Assembly (NCBI GenBank): GCA_965153355.1
Contig: OZ231126.1
Span: 83,266,001 to 83,330,000, forward strand
Reading direction: 5' to 3'
Length of the DNA: 64,000 bases
Source of the DNA: Flaccisagitta enflata
Taxonomy: Eukaryota; Chaetognatha; Sagittoidea; Aphragmophora
The notes under the pieces were generated by a model, which made no database searches, was not told where the DNA came from, and saw only the letters and a program-made list of their open reading frames with translations. The position numbers and the translations under genes were made by a program. Numbering within the stretch: the first letter of the stretch is position 1; each line of letters starts with the position of its first letter. This document shows, piece after piece, positions 54,427 to 64,000 of the stretch.

Positions 54427-54981
54427 TGACACGGTTCTTTTGAGCTCGCAATTTTCTTGCCAGTTAATTTACCATAAAATATGTTGAGTTTCTAAAAACA
54501 ATATTGCTCCCTTGTGGAGATTTGGACTAACAACGACATTAATACGCTTTTTCAACCCTCATTCGCTGGAAAGATATCTTAAATCAACAATGTACGTAGA
54601 GAAAAGATATGGATTAGGAAATCGTTTTACTGAAAAATGAGTGATAAAATTCTTAGGAAGGTCTGACGGAAAACTCTTAATCTGCTTTCAGGCGAACTTT
54701 TTTGCATTTCCAAGAACATGGCTTCCTTCCTATGTGTTTTTGGACAAGGGCCATGATTTTATTTTTTTGAATTTGTGATTTTCTATGCCAATTAAGAGTT
54801 TTCCATGGGGCCTTATCTATTGATAAAAGAGAAATTTCTTCACAAAATGGCTGATTTTTTGTTTACAAGTATACACTTCCACATGTTCTGGACACTTCTA
54901 TGGAAGTGTTTAATCAATTTTTCTACTGAGTGAAAAACTGGCTGCGGCAGTGAAAATCGCGGATTTCCGGTGACCGTGTCA
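54427..54981. mobile_element. TA-flanked element (555 bp), right arm only
   Basis: Ends TGACACGGTTCTTTTGAGCT and (opposite strand) TGACACGGTCACCGGAAATC. TA on both sides. The left arm has the uninterrupted site GCTTATACGCC (minus strand of about 39616). No transposase. Confidence 0.88.
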
Positions 54982-55077
54982 TATACGCCTTTATGATGTC
55001 TTCTACACAAAATATAAGTGATTGTTTTCGGTCAATCAAGTAACTTTCAATGCTTTGACACAGTTTTGTTTTGACTG

Positions 55078-55441
55078 CACTATGGATCTTAGGAACCGCC
55101 AGGACGTTTTTTGGATCACTCCAAGTTTCTCTTCAGTTTGGCACAGTCCACTTGTCCACGAATCAAGACCCAACCATCAAAAAATGTTTTATCTGGCGCT
55201 TTTTGAAAAAAATCGTTTTTTATAAAAAATGTGTTGCATATGCAACGTACGTTGCATATGCAACACATGTACGTTGCATATGCAACACATTTTTTACAAA
55301 AAGCGATTTTTTTCAAAAAGTGCCAGATGAAATATTTTTTAATGATTGGGTCTTGATTCGTGGACAAGTGGACTGTGCCAAACTGAAGAGAAACTTGAAG
55401 TGATCAAAAAAACGTCCTGGCGGTTCCTAAGATCCATAGTG
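55078..55441. mobile_element. CACTA/Chapaev-like foldback element (364 bp), right arm only
   Basis: Near-perfect palindrome: CACTATGGATCTTAGGAACC at both ends in inverted orientation, flanked by ACTG (55074-55077 and 55442-55445). The left arm has one ACTG and no insertion. CACTA termini with a 4-bp duplication suggest the CMC superfamily. The centre repeats GTTGCATATGCAAC. Confidence 0.88.
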
Positions 55442-55942
55442 ACTGAGAATGTGAGTTTTTCTAAAATGATCATTAGTTATTACAGATGAATATGAGAATA
55501 TTTTCTTTTCTTTTTTGCCATTCATCATTTGCTCAACAATGACAAAAAAAAAAATTATCTTCTTTGTCATTTGCCATGTGTCACTTATTCCACAAACAGT
55601 AAAGAAAAAACATTTTTTTATTCTGTTGTCCGTCATTTCAAATTCAGTTAGACCAAGGAAGAAATTCTGTAATTTTCCACGCCCGTCAATCATTGTATGC
55701 TAGGACCGACAGGCGACCTCTAGGCTGTATTCAAACTGATACTGATGTATTTGACTGGTCTTAGATTTGGATATACGGCCAGCTTTCTGATGTTGATGCC
55801 TCTGCTCAAAACCCTACTTCCTTTTTTCATGCAATTTTGTACTCGCGAAGTGCTGGAAAAAAATTAACTTAAAACAATTCATTTTGTTCTAAGATAGATG
55901 AATATCATGATCGAGAGTATCTAATCCCTATGAGATAAAAAA

Positions 55943-56163
55943 TCAACATGAAATCATGTGCGGCGTATCGGCAACCATGATGCTTAAGCGTTTCCTACGG
56001 TGCTCAATTTGTATAACTTCCTCATCTTCAGAGGAACTCCAATAACTCCAATCAACAAAACTATTTTTGTCTACAGAAGATGCGCATCGGAGGAGAAAAG
56101 CTGGGTCTGTGGGACGAAACAATGGAGTGGAATTTTGTCCACATCTATAAAGAATGAAAGATG
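55943..56163 (-). pseudogene. Inverted duplicate of the terminal exon of the acidic protein gene
   Basis: Reads PTDPAFLLRCASSVDKNSFV, DWSYWSSSEDEEVIQIEHRR, KRLSIMVADTPHMISC. It differs from the left copy by several substitutions and a roughly 10-bp deletion that changes the C-terminus. The acceptor CTATAAAG/TTTATAG is conserved. No upstream exon accompanies it, so it is likely an exon relic unless captured by another transcript. Confidence 0.75.
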
Positions 56164-56204
56164 CAAACTTCATGAAAACACGATTGTTAGTTATTTACAT
56201 AGAT

Positions 56205-56680
56205 TGATCTTTGTTAATTTACCACAAAAAGCTGTTAATTAACAATACCTTTTTACTTTTAATCAACGAAAAGAAAACAGGGTAATTAAAATTAAAATTA
56301 TTTGAGCATAAAAATCTTGCTAGAGAGTTGATGTAAATTTTTAGTAAATTTTGGCGTTAATTTACACTATAATTTGCCTGTTAAATAACTTTGACAAATA
56401 CCCGTTAATTAACACAAAAAATCCAGATTTTTAGTATTTTGGTGTTAAAAATCTAAATTTTTTCGTGTTAATTAACAATGAAATTATCATGTTAAGAAAC
56501 ACAGTAAAATGACTGTAAATTAACAGCATATAGGTACCTATTAATTAACAACAACCTTTTCCACTTATTTCTAGTCAATTTTTTGATAAAATGAATTTTT
56601 CTTTTTTAGTTCATTTCATAGTACCTATATAATGTTAATTAACGGCATTAAAGTGCTGTTAATTACCAGGGCCAAAATTG
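56205..56680. repeat. Region with repeated GTTAATTAAC palindromes
   Basis: GTTAATTAAC or close variants occur near 56231, 56404, 56472, 56548 and 56637, with GTTAATT(T)ACC at both margins. It may be a foldback element just outside the right arm. Confidence 0.45.
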
Positions 56681-56689
56681 AGGACGATA

Positions 56690-58095
56690 TACCAGATGCA
56701 TTGACACATTTAAGTACTGTAATTCTGCATCCACATGTTGCACCATATTGGCCTACTTGGCGTTGTTATCTCTTTCCGCATCGGACACAAACTTACTTTA
56801 TTCATGCGTTGGTCATATGGCGCTCAGTTTTCAGCCTCTTCCGTGACTTTCCTTCTATTTGTAACAGCGATCTTGTCTAGACTTTTTAAGTGGCCACGTG
56901 GCGTGATACAGATGTAACTGATGACCCAGACCTTGGGGCTGACACAGTGATGATTCCAATGACTACTGGTAACCAAAATAACAATTTGTTGTCGCAGAAG
57001 CAGTAAAATTAGTTTTCAATCCCGACAATTCCTGACTGTCTAGAGTGTCACATTTCATTCGATGCGGTTTCATTCCCCAAGATGCCAATTGAGGCAATCG
57101 CAATCATCCACTCTTGTACAGAATTCATCGGAGATTATGGGAATTGTGATAGAAAGTTTCCGGATCAAATTTTTTCTTACGTGAAAAAAAAAAATTTCGC
57201 GTGCTTCATGACAAGCAGATATTCTTCTGCAAACAGCGAAACTAAAACGTATGTACTCCGACCCTTGTTTACTGATATGGATGGTCCAAGATTTTGAGTG
57301 AATGTGAACTTCACACCAATAACTCTGTTGACCATGAGCTTATCTCGAGCAAAGCTATTTAACTCTTCTGAATTATATGTTAAATTCCAGACAGGTGTTG
57401 GAGTTTTTTTTCTTTTTGTTCAACAGTTAGAGCTAGACCTATATAACTTTATTCACTCAAAGTCCTGCTGGGTGGTGATTACGTCTGTCAGAATCCCTAA
57501 AAAAGCCAAGAATGAACTTTGTGTTGCAACAATATTTTCCTTTCCAAAAATGCTGTCAATATAGCCAATGCACAACTTTTACTTTAACCAGGAACTATTT
57601 TGGGGTGAGGGGAAAATGGCATTGAATTATCATTGGAATCTTTAGTTCTATCATGCAAATTCTGTCTCTCTCATACCGATCTATACTTTTTTTTCAAAGT
57701 CACTCAAGTGATGGATCCTGATTGATTTGAAAGTCGCGCAACTGCTCATTTGAAAAAAATCTTTGCAAAAAAAAAAATTTTTTTGAAAAGTGAAGTTTAA
57801 TTTGGGCTTTTCCAGGCATTTTGACAGACGTAGGGGTGATATCTGCAATGGAAAGTGTATACCAGCATCACGCTTTTTTCGACTATCAAATATCGAGAAA
57901 CCCATGATACTACCGTTTGATTGCAGAGTTCTTGCTTATCAGTTATCTTTCTTCCTCACGATTGAGCTCGATATGAGATCCATACCAACAACCCCAAAGA
58001 GCGGTATATGTATCAGCCAGTCCAACTTTCGCCAAAATCATCCATGTCCTGTCAGGACCCGTCATCTTCGATCGGCATCTTAATTGTCGTCGCCG
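56690..58095. other. No gene recognised
   Basis: Several frames of 60-97 codons (56632, 57082, 57298, 57790) with no domain, no consistent splice sites and mixed composition. They might be the remains of an old inserted coding element, but I cannot identify one. Confidence 0.45.
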
Positions 58096-58129
58096 CTTCG
58101 TCATACCCAACAATTGCCGTCATGAAATG

Positions 58130-58330
58130 AGAAGGGAGGAGGAAGGGAGGAAGGGAGAAGTAGGAGGAGAAAAGACAAGGATGTTAAGTGGGAGACACTT
58201 ACGTAGATGAGGCGGAGGTTTTGTGAGAGGGGAATGGAGGGGGTCAGAGGGGATCGACAACGGGGCAGGCAAGGAGAAGGAAGGATCAGAGGGAGGTAAG
58301 GAGTGAGGCGGAGGGGAAGGAAGTACAGTG
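58130..58330. repeat. Purine-rich GGAGG/GAAGG tract
   Basis: G/A-rich irregular sequence, repeated in style at 58975-59055 and 59560-60080. Confidence 0.65.
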
Positions 58331-58389
58331 CGATGCATAAAAAAAGATACAAGCCAAAGTTCATGTTCAAGAGACTTAAAATCATTTTT

Positions 58390-58915
58390 TTAAGTTTTTC
58401 TCTTGAGAGCATTTAAAAGAGCTTCAAATAATGGAGACATTGCCACCCAGCCCAAAGAGTTTGATCAATTTGTTTGAATTTTATGATAAAACAAAGATAA
58501 GGTATCAAAAACAGCAATGAAAATTGTGACCTTTTTTGCTACTATCACAAAAGGAATGTTTTTACTTAAATCAAACAAATTGAGCTACAGATGCCAGATA
58601 CGACTCAAATGGAAGCTATTTTAAAGGGCTTTCCAAAAAAAATGGATATTCATCTGTTCAACGTCAATCAAAAGAATTTGGGTATGATTAAAGACAATTT
58701 TGAGAGTTATTTGGAGATCTTGCATCTATTAACAATACCTACTTTTCACTTTATGAGGAAATCTAGTCAAATTGACCAAAATATCTGAGATTGGTGCTAA
58801 TCACTTCATTTCTTCTTACTCTTTAGATTCTTCATAGAAAAAAATTTTTAAAGTTATTTTTGAATATAGAAATCTTGAATATGAAATTTGTATCTTTTTT
58901 ATGCATCGCACTGTA
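58390..58915. mobile_element. Probable foldback element (GATACAAG...TCATGTTCAAGA type)
   Basis: AGTGCGATGCATAAAAAAGATAC near 58327 faces its inverse TATCTTTTTTATGCATCGCACT near 58890-58912, about 585 bp apart. The interior shares TTGAGCTACAGATGCCAGAT with other AT-rich repeats here. Confidence 0.6.
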
Positions 58916-59224
58916 TTGATGGAGGTTGAGGAAAAGGAAGCGATGGAGGCGAAATGGTCTGAGAAGAGGGAGTGAATGCAGGGGGGGGGGATTAGCGTGA
59001 GTTTGGTTGGGATGGATGTGGGGGTTTGTGGGAAGGAAGGAGGGGGAAAGCAGAAGTTGAGCTTCACTTGAGCGCATGCCAATGCAACGGACTGAGCAAA
59101 ATTATGCCTCATAGCGAAGCTGCCAATATATAGATAACCACAGAATCTCTCATGAGACTGCAAGCTGTATACCTTACAGGCGGGCATGCCATGAAAGCGG
59201 GTGCGCTCTAGCGGTGCTCCACTA

Positions 59225-59700
59225 TAGGTTAAATAGTCACCAAAGCTTTAGATGGTCTGTGGTACCCGTTACCCCTATGTGAGTGTACGTGGTTGTGTGA
59301 TGGGTAGAGGGGCAGCAGCCTCTTCAGGGCCAATGACCTATGCTTGGATATGAAGTGACATTGAAGGCTGAGATATGGGCTTTGGACTGGGATTTGAGAT
59401 TCAGGGCTGGGATTTGGACCTGAAGGCTGGAATGTGGGCCTCAAGGCTGGGATTTGGGCTTCAAGGCTGAGATTTAGCCATCAAGGCTAGGATTTTGGCC
59501 TCAAGGCTGGGATTTATGCTTCAAAGCTGGGATTGAGGCTGGGATTTGGGCCAGGAGGCTAAGATATGGGCCTCAGGGTTGGAGGAGGGGTACGCAGGAG
59601 GAAAAGAAGGAGAATGAGGAAAGGGAGAAATTTCTGCATATGTGAAAGTATAGGTCATCGGCCCCTTTGGGGGCCGCTGCCCAAAAGGAGAGGACCGAAG
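59225..59700. mobile_element. Family B element with GGCTGGGATTTGGGCCTCAA minisatellite
   Basis: Left side TAGATGGTCTGTGGTACCCG and AGGGGCAGCAGCCTCTTCAG. Right side CGGCCCCTTTGGGGGCCGCT. The 20-bp core unit (59350-59580) is the same as at 20610-20900, so the two are sister copies. Confidence 0.7.
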
Positions 59701-60355
59701 CTGGGAAGGATGAGAGGAGAGGTGGTTGGGGGAAGGTTTGGGAAGGATGGTTGGTAAGTTATTGGAGAAGGATGGGGAAAGGGAGAGGCGGAAGCCGGAG
59801 GGGGAATGGTGGGGGGGGGGGGGAAAAGAATCAACGCTAGTTTTGTTAGGAAGGATGAGGAAAAACAGCCAACTAGAAAAGGCATAATAACGTCGGAAGT
59901 CTGAATTAAGATTTGCCGATAGCAATTTTGCGCAATTTTGTAGAAGATATCTAAAAGATGAGGAAGAGGCGGAGGATAAGGGAAACAAAGAGGGGGGAAG
60001 TTACAAAGAGTGGGGGAAAGTGCAGATTTTGAAAGATGGGGATGAAGTGGAGGGAAAGGAAGGGGAAGAAGAGGAATAGCAAACAAGAAAGAACCATGAA
60101 AGGAGATGAAAGGAACTGTACAATAAAAAAACATTCTAACGGACACGCCTGTAACGAAAATTCTTCTAAAAATAATTGAATTCCATGTCCCTTTCATTTT
60201 TTTTGTTGACCTCAAAGAAAGTTTTTCATAAGAAAATATTTAATCGGTCCCTTGAAGTTTGTTAGAATGAATCTTAACTGTGCTCAAAAGCTAGAGATGA
60301 GGTGGAAACAAGTGGAGCAAAGGAGGGATAGAAGGAGCAAGTGTAGATATAATCA
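59700..60355. other. Purine-rich sequence, no gene
   Basis: G/A-rich with a G run near 59810-59822. A weak pogo-like remnant (TCTAACGGACACGCCTGTAA) lies near 60132. Confidence 0.5.
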
Positions 60356-60477
60356 AAATGGCGAAAGTGTTCGATCCCTTTTCAGATGATGCAACAATTA
60401 TTCGTTTTCTTTTTAATCTTATTTTATCGGGCAGAGATCGAGAAGGGATGGAGACAGATCTTTGCTATCATTTCTAT

Positions 60478-60533
60478 CGTTGTTGTTGTTGTTGTTGTTG
60501 TGGTTGTGGTTGTGGTTGTGGTTGTGGTTGTGG

Positions 60534-60601
<68 letters not shown>

Positions 60602-60617
60602 ATTGTTGTTGTTGGTG
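60478..60617. repeat. (GTT)n with (GGTTGT)n
   Basis: GTT units with a hexamer block TGGTTG near 60500-60535. Confidence 0.97.
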
Positions 60618-60740
60618 TTTTTCTCCTTTTCATTTTTGTCCTTGTTGTCGCACTCAAAAAAAAAATTTCGAAATCTAATAATTATCATGAAAATTATACC
60701 TAAAAGGTCGATTATTATACATGCGATTTTTATATAATTA

Positions 60741-62054
60741 CAGTGGACTACTGCCTTATCGGCACCTGATTTAACAGCATTTCTGATATAACAACAATGA
60801 TACCTTGGTCCTAAAATTTTATAGGCTTTTACAATGTTGATTTTTCCTGATTTAACAACACCTGATTTAACAGCCTAATCTGATTTACAGGCGCTATTTT
60901 TAGGTCCCATGGAAAATCTAAATACAATTTAAAGGCATTGGTACAAGATTTGGTAAAAGTAATAATAGTTTTTTTTATCAAAAGTTATCTATCATTCAGC
61001 AAACACTAAATATTTTAAGAACTAACTATATTTGAACTAAAAAGTCATATTAATGCACAGAATAAAAATTTAAAAAATATATAAATTGTGAAACACAAAT
61101 GGAAATCTGTTATTATTTTTGTTAAGAAAGATTGGAATAAGAATTAATTTTCCCTTAATGGTTTTGTTTGTTTTTTTTACCATGCTAAATAATTTAAGTA
61201 TTTTCATACAATGATGTTTCAATAATGTAACCATGGCAAAAAAAAAATCGTACATTGCTTATTTCTACCATAACATGGCGCTGCTTTTGAAAAAGTACAC
61301 AAAATCTATGACCAATCTAAAGAGCTTCGAAAAATCTTTCAACTGAGTTGTCGTGCAAAATTCTAACTTGAAAACTTTAAAAGTTATGTTAATTTGAAAA
61401 AAAAAGTGTCAAATTGAAATCTGCCAGATATGGCGTTTTTTACTAACTTGAATTCATGGACTAAATGTCTATATTTGATTACCATTTTTAAACGGATTGA
61501 CTTAAAAAGGTCTGCTTTGCACCATTTTGTAGATAATGAGTTGCTATTTTCAATTTCCCTTAAATTTTTCTTAGTTTCCATTTGTCAGATGTGTTTTTTA
61601 TGCTTTTAAAGACAGAACTAAAAGTACTGAATACTTTCAATTGACAGATTATGGGGATGCTCACTTCAAACTGTTGCCATTTCTAAACAAATTGAGCTAT
61701 AACTTTCTGCTTGGTCTAGATTTGAAGAACTTTCGAAGATCTTTCAAACTGTCACTGATTTTTTGTATTTTCATCGAGGCTAAGCCGGTCAAAGGCATCA
61801 GAAACCGCCATGTACGTTTTTTTTTTGCCATGGTTATTAATGCAAGCCCATTGGAGACTGTATCTGTAAATCTGTTTTCTCTTTGCCAATTGCACAAATG
61901 TTTAACCACTACAATTCATTAAGCTAATATATTTGCCTTATTAGTTTTGCTTCAGTTTTCTTTATAAAAAAATGGTAATTCGATTTAACAACATTCGGAT
62001 TTAACAACCAAAATTCTCCAGTCCCTTCAGGACCGTTATATCAGATTTCCACTG
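60741..62054. mobile_element. TA-flanked pogo/mariner-like element (1314 bp), no transposase
   Basis: Starts CAGTGGACTACTGCCTTATC and ends with the complement of CAGTGGAAATCTGATATAAC, TA on both sides. Subterminal GATTTAACA(A/G)C repeats at both ends. The interior carries the diffuse TTTCTAAACAAATTGAGCTA repeat. No intact reading frame. Confidence 0.75.
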
Positions 62055-63500
62055 TATTACATTCATCCCCAAGGCGATTTTCAGCGAAATTATACAGAAT
62101 TATACCGGCACTTCCGAAAACATCGAAAAAAAAAAAAAAAAACGCAGAAACATAGCAACAACGGGAATGACATAGAGGAGGTTATTGGAGTCGATAAATC
62201 TATTCTTTCCGAATATAAAAAGCACATTAACAAAAAATATAACAATTACACAAACAGCACGACCACTAGTTTCCTCTTAAAAGGTTGTGCGGCCTTTTTC
62301 ACCACTGGGCAAGTTTCAGGTTGGCTTGCAGTGCATGTGTCGAGAGAAAACTATTGTTTTTTTAAAAAATCGAAAAAATCGTGTACATATATAACAATTA
62401 TAATAATAAATAGACTTTGGCTAAGAAAAAAACTTCAATGAAAAGTATATATAACTATTAGAATTGGCAAAATTATATATCATATATATATCATTTGCAT
62501 AAAGTAGCTCAGAACATTTTGCCTAATATCTTGCCCTTTTCTTTAAAGTTTATAATGAAACTTTATACACATGTTAAGTTGACATAGGGAATTAGTTCAA
62601 TGATGTTATCTTATGATTAATCCAACATATGTAGTTATTATGTGATAGTTACTGTATTACTGCCTGTAGACCATTCCAGTTCAAAATGTTGAATTTAAAA
62701 AATAGAAAAAATCTATTAGTACGCTATCTGGCCTGGTATGATCCACGACGATCTGCCGATAGCTTTAGACAGACTTGCTCTGTATGCTTAGATGCAGTAG
62801 TTTTTCATTCATTTGATGTCAAGTCAATTCATTGTTTACATTTTTGGATGAATCCCGGATGTAAAAACATTGAAGCAACTCAAAATCCATGGAAGGCAAA
62901 AGAACAAAAAAGACAGAAAAACCAGAAAAAGATAAAAGAACGATAAGACAGAAAAAGAATAAGAAATTATGGAAATGCATTAGAAAATAAATACATCTCC
63001 GTTGGGAGATCATCCAGCCCTCTTTATAAGAACAAACACAGATTAGGAAGATATGAAGAAAACGAAGAAAGTGGGGGAAGGGTACTTGAGCAATTGGGGA
63101 TGAAATCGGGATAACAATAAAGACGTAGAAAGTTCCTGCCACCTTGATTCCAAGCCCGGTATGCTGATAAGGATAAAGGGGGAACGGGTGCAGTGACTCC
63201 ATATCAATTTTGTTAAGACTTTCGTTAAGGAGGGGAAGCTAATGGGATATAATGTCTGAAGAGTTTGCTACGAAATGGCAGCTTGAAAATGCATTTTATG
63301 GATAATTGTGAAAGGTAATGCTGTGAAAGAGGGAGCGAGCAAGAGCATATAAACAAAGGGGGATATTCTTCAGAAGGGGCTGCAAGCTAGCGTACCCGAA
63401 ACGCGAGGGAAGGGTTAGGTCTCAAAATATGCGTCGAAAAAGGGGAAGGAGGCGCATGAGAAGCTTTAAACGGGGGAGTTAAGTCTGGAGGATATTATTA
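62055..63500. other. AT-rich sequence, no gene recognised
   Basis: A frame at 62686-62946 (two CxxC-like cysteine pairs and a Lys-rich end) is the longest but lacks any recognisable domain or splice context. Confidence 0.45.
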
Positions 63501-63577
63501 TTTAGCTGGTCTGAGATAAAGAGTTGGCTTTCGTCTCAGTGGCGCACTCCAAAGCAATAAAACTCGTTTTTGGTGTT

Positions 63578-63655
63578 ATCTCTGTTCCGCCATCTCCGCC
63601 ACCGCCGCCACCGCCGCCACCGCCACAGCCACCGCCTCCGCCGCCGCTTCCTCCA
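63578..63655. repeat. (CCGCCA)n GC-rich repeat
   Basis: CCG and CCA units that would encode polyproline. The surrounding frame 63524-63826 ends in a hydrophobic stretch (CGILLLISLIFIIISILLWP), but composition is dominated by the repeat and I do not call a gene. Confidence 0.85.
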
Positions 63656-63967
63656 TGTAAGCCCATGAGCAGCGCAATAACCATTTTTAACCATGAGCGA
63701 GTGTGCGCTGCTTGCAGCATTGAGCGGCACTTTACTGCGTGCGCAAAAAAGAGACTTACTTGCGGGATTTTGTTGCTTATCTCTCTCATTTTCATTATCA
63801 TTTCCATTCTACTTTGGCCTGTCTGAGTCATTGAGTCTCATCATGTGAACAATGTCTATCTGCCTGTCTGTGGTTCTGTAAGTTTGTCTGTGGTTCTGTC
63901 TGTCTGACCGTCTGCCCGTCGGTTTGACCGTCTATCTTTCTTCCTGCAGTTCTGTCAGTGGTGTGTC

Positions 63968-64000
63968 CGTGTGTGTACGTGTGTGTGTGTGTGTGTGTGT
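63968..64000. repeat. (GT)n microsatellite running off the window
   Basis: GT run to the last base, preceded by scattered TGTCTG units. Confidence 0.95.

Noticed and set aside
56632-57564. Several 60-88-codon frames in succession
   Set aside because: Different phases without splice logic and no recognisable family; a decayed element is possible but unproven.
62686-62946. 86-codon frame with cysteine pairs (CSVCLDAVVFHSFDVKSIHC)
   Set aside because: Spacing is not that of a RING or other known zinc module, and no splice or polyA context supports it.
63524-63826. Proline-rich protein with C-terminal membrane segment
   Set aside because: Half the frame is a CCG/CCA repeat and both strands are open; a GTAAGC donor inside it would also interrupt the frame. 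Evidence is too weak for a gene call.

Overview
This is a eukaryotic (invertebrate animal) window: genes are split by GT-AG introns, transposons are dense, and simple-sequence DNA is unusually abundant. I cannot place the species. A TP53INP/DOR-family gene together with reelin-type repeats fits an arthropod or a lophotrochozoan better than a fly or nematode, but that is inference. There are no bacterial or phage features.

Genes, all on the + strand. (1) 295-14432 holds four exons of a secreted reelin-like protein: one reelin-type repeat split over exons 1-3, followed by two EGF modules. All intron phases agree (0, 1, 1). The 5' end lies outside the window and the 3' end is unresolved. (2) 18171-31879 is a complete seven-exon gene for a 701-residue homologue of TP53INP1/TP53INP2 (DOR), a nuclear and autophagy adaptor. 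It keeps the LC3-interacting motif (DEWVLVDE), the WLITPPPCF motif and the ENLLIEHPSMSVY motif, each on a different exon, and all six introns are in phase. It is about three times the vertebrate length because of acidic and repeat insertions. (3) 37536-38624 holds the last two exons of an unidentified acidic protein. A possible lone terminal exon lies at 34794-34908.

Repeats. 36-37.5 kb is mostly (GTT)n. 38.36-56.20 kb is a giant, diverged inverted duplication with arms of about 8-9 kb. It is centred near 47.8 kb inside a LINE and contains a copy of the last exon of gene 3 in each arm. Because the arms are copies of each other, four later indels can be read as occupied versus empty sites: a LINE and a hAT-type foldback in the left arm, and a TA-flanked foldback and a CACTA/Chapaev-like foldback in the right arm. 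The right flank (56.2-64 kb) holds further foldback elements, G-rich minisatellites and no convincing gene.

Two repeat families recur everywhere. Family A ends in a short hairpin (GTCGCGTGCACGCGAC or GTTGCGTGTCCGCAAC) beside an (ACGG)n-like tetranucleotide run, and its other end reads GGCCGTGTATCCGGCCTTGTTT; it resembles non-autonomous Helentron/pearl-type elements. Family B is an inverted-repeat element with CCCCTTCGGGGCCGCTGCCC and TCCTGTAGAACACAGGGGGA near its ends. Both often enclose their own minisatellite arrays. Long (CT)n tracts sit directly at three 3' splice sites in the first two genes, so the simple repeats are part of the working gene structure.
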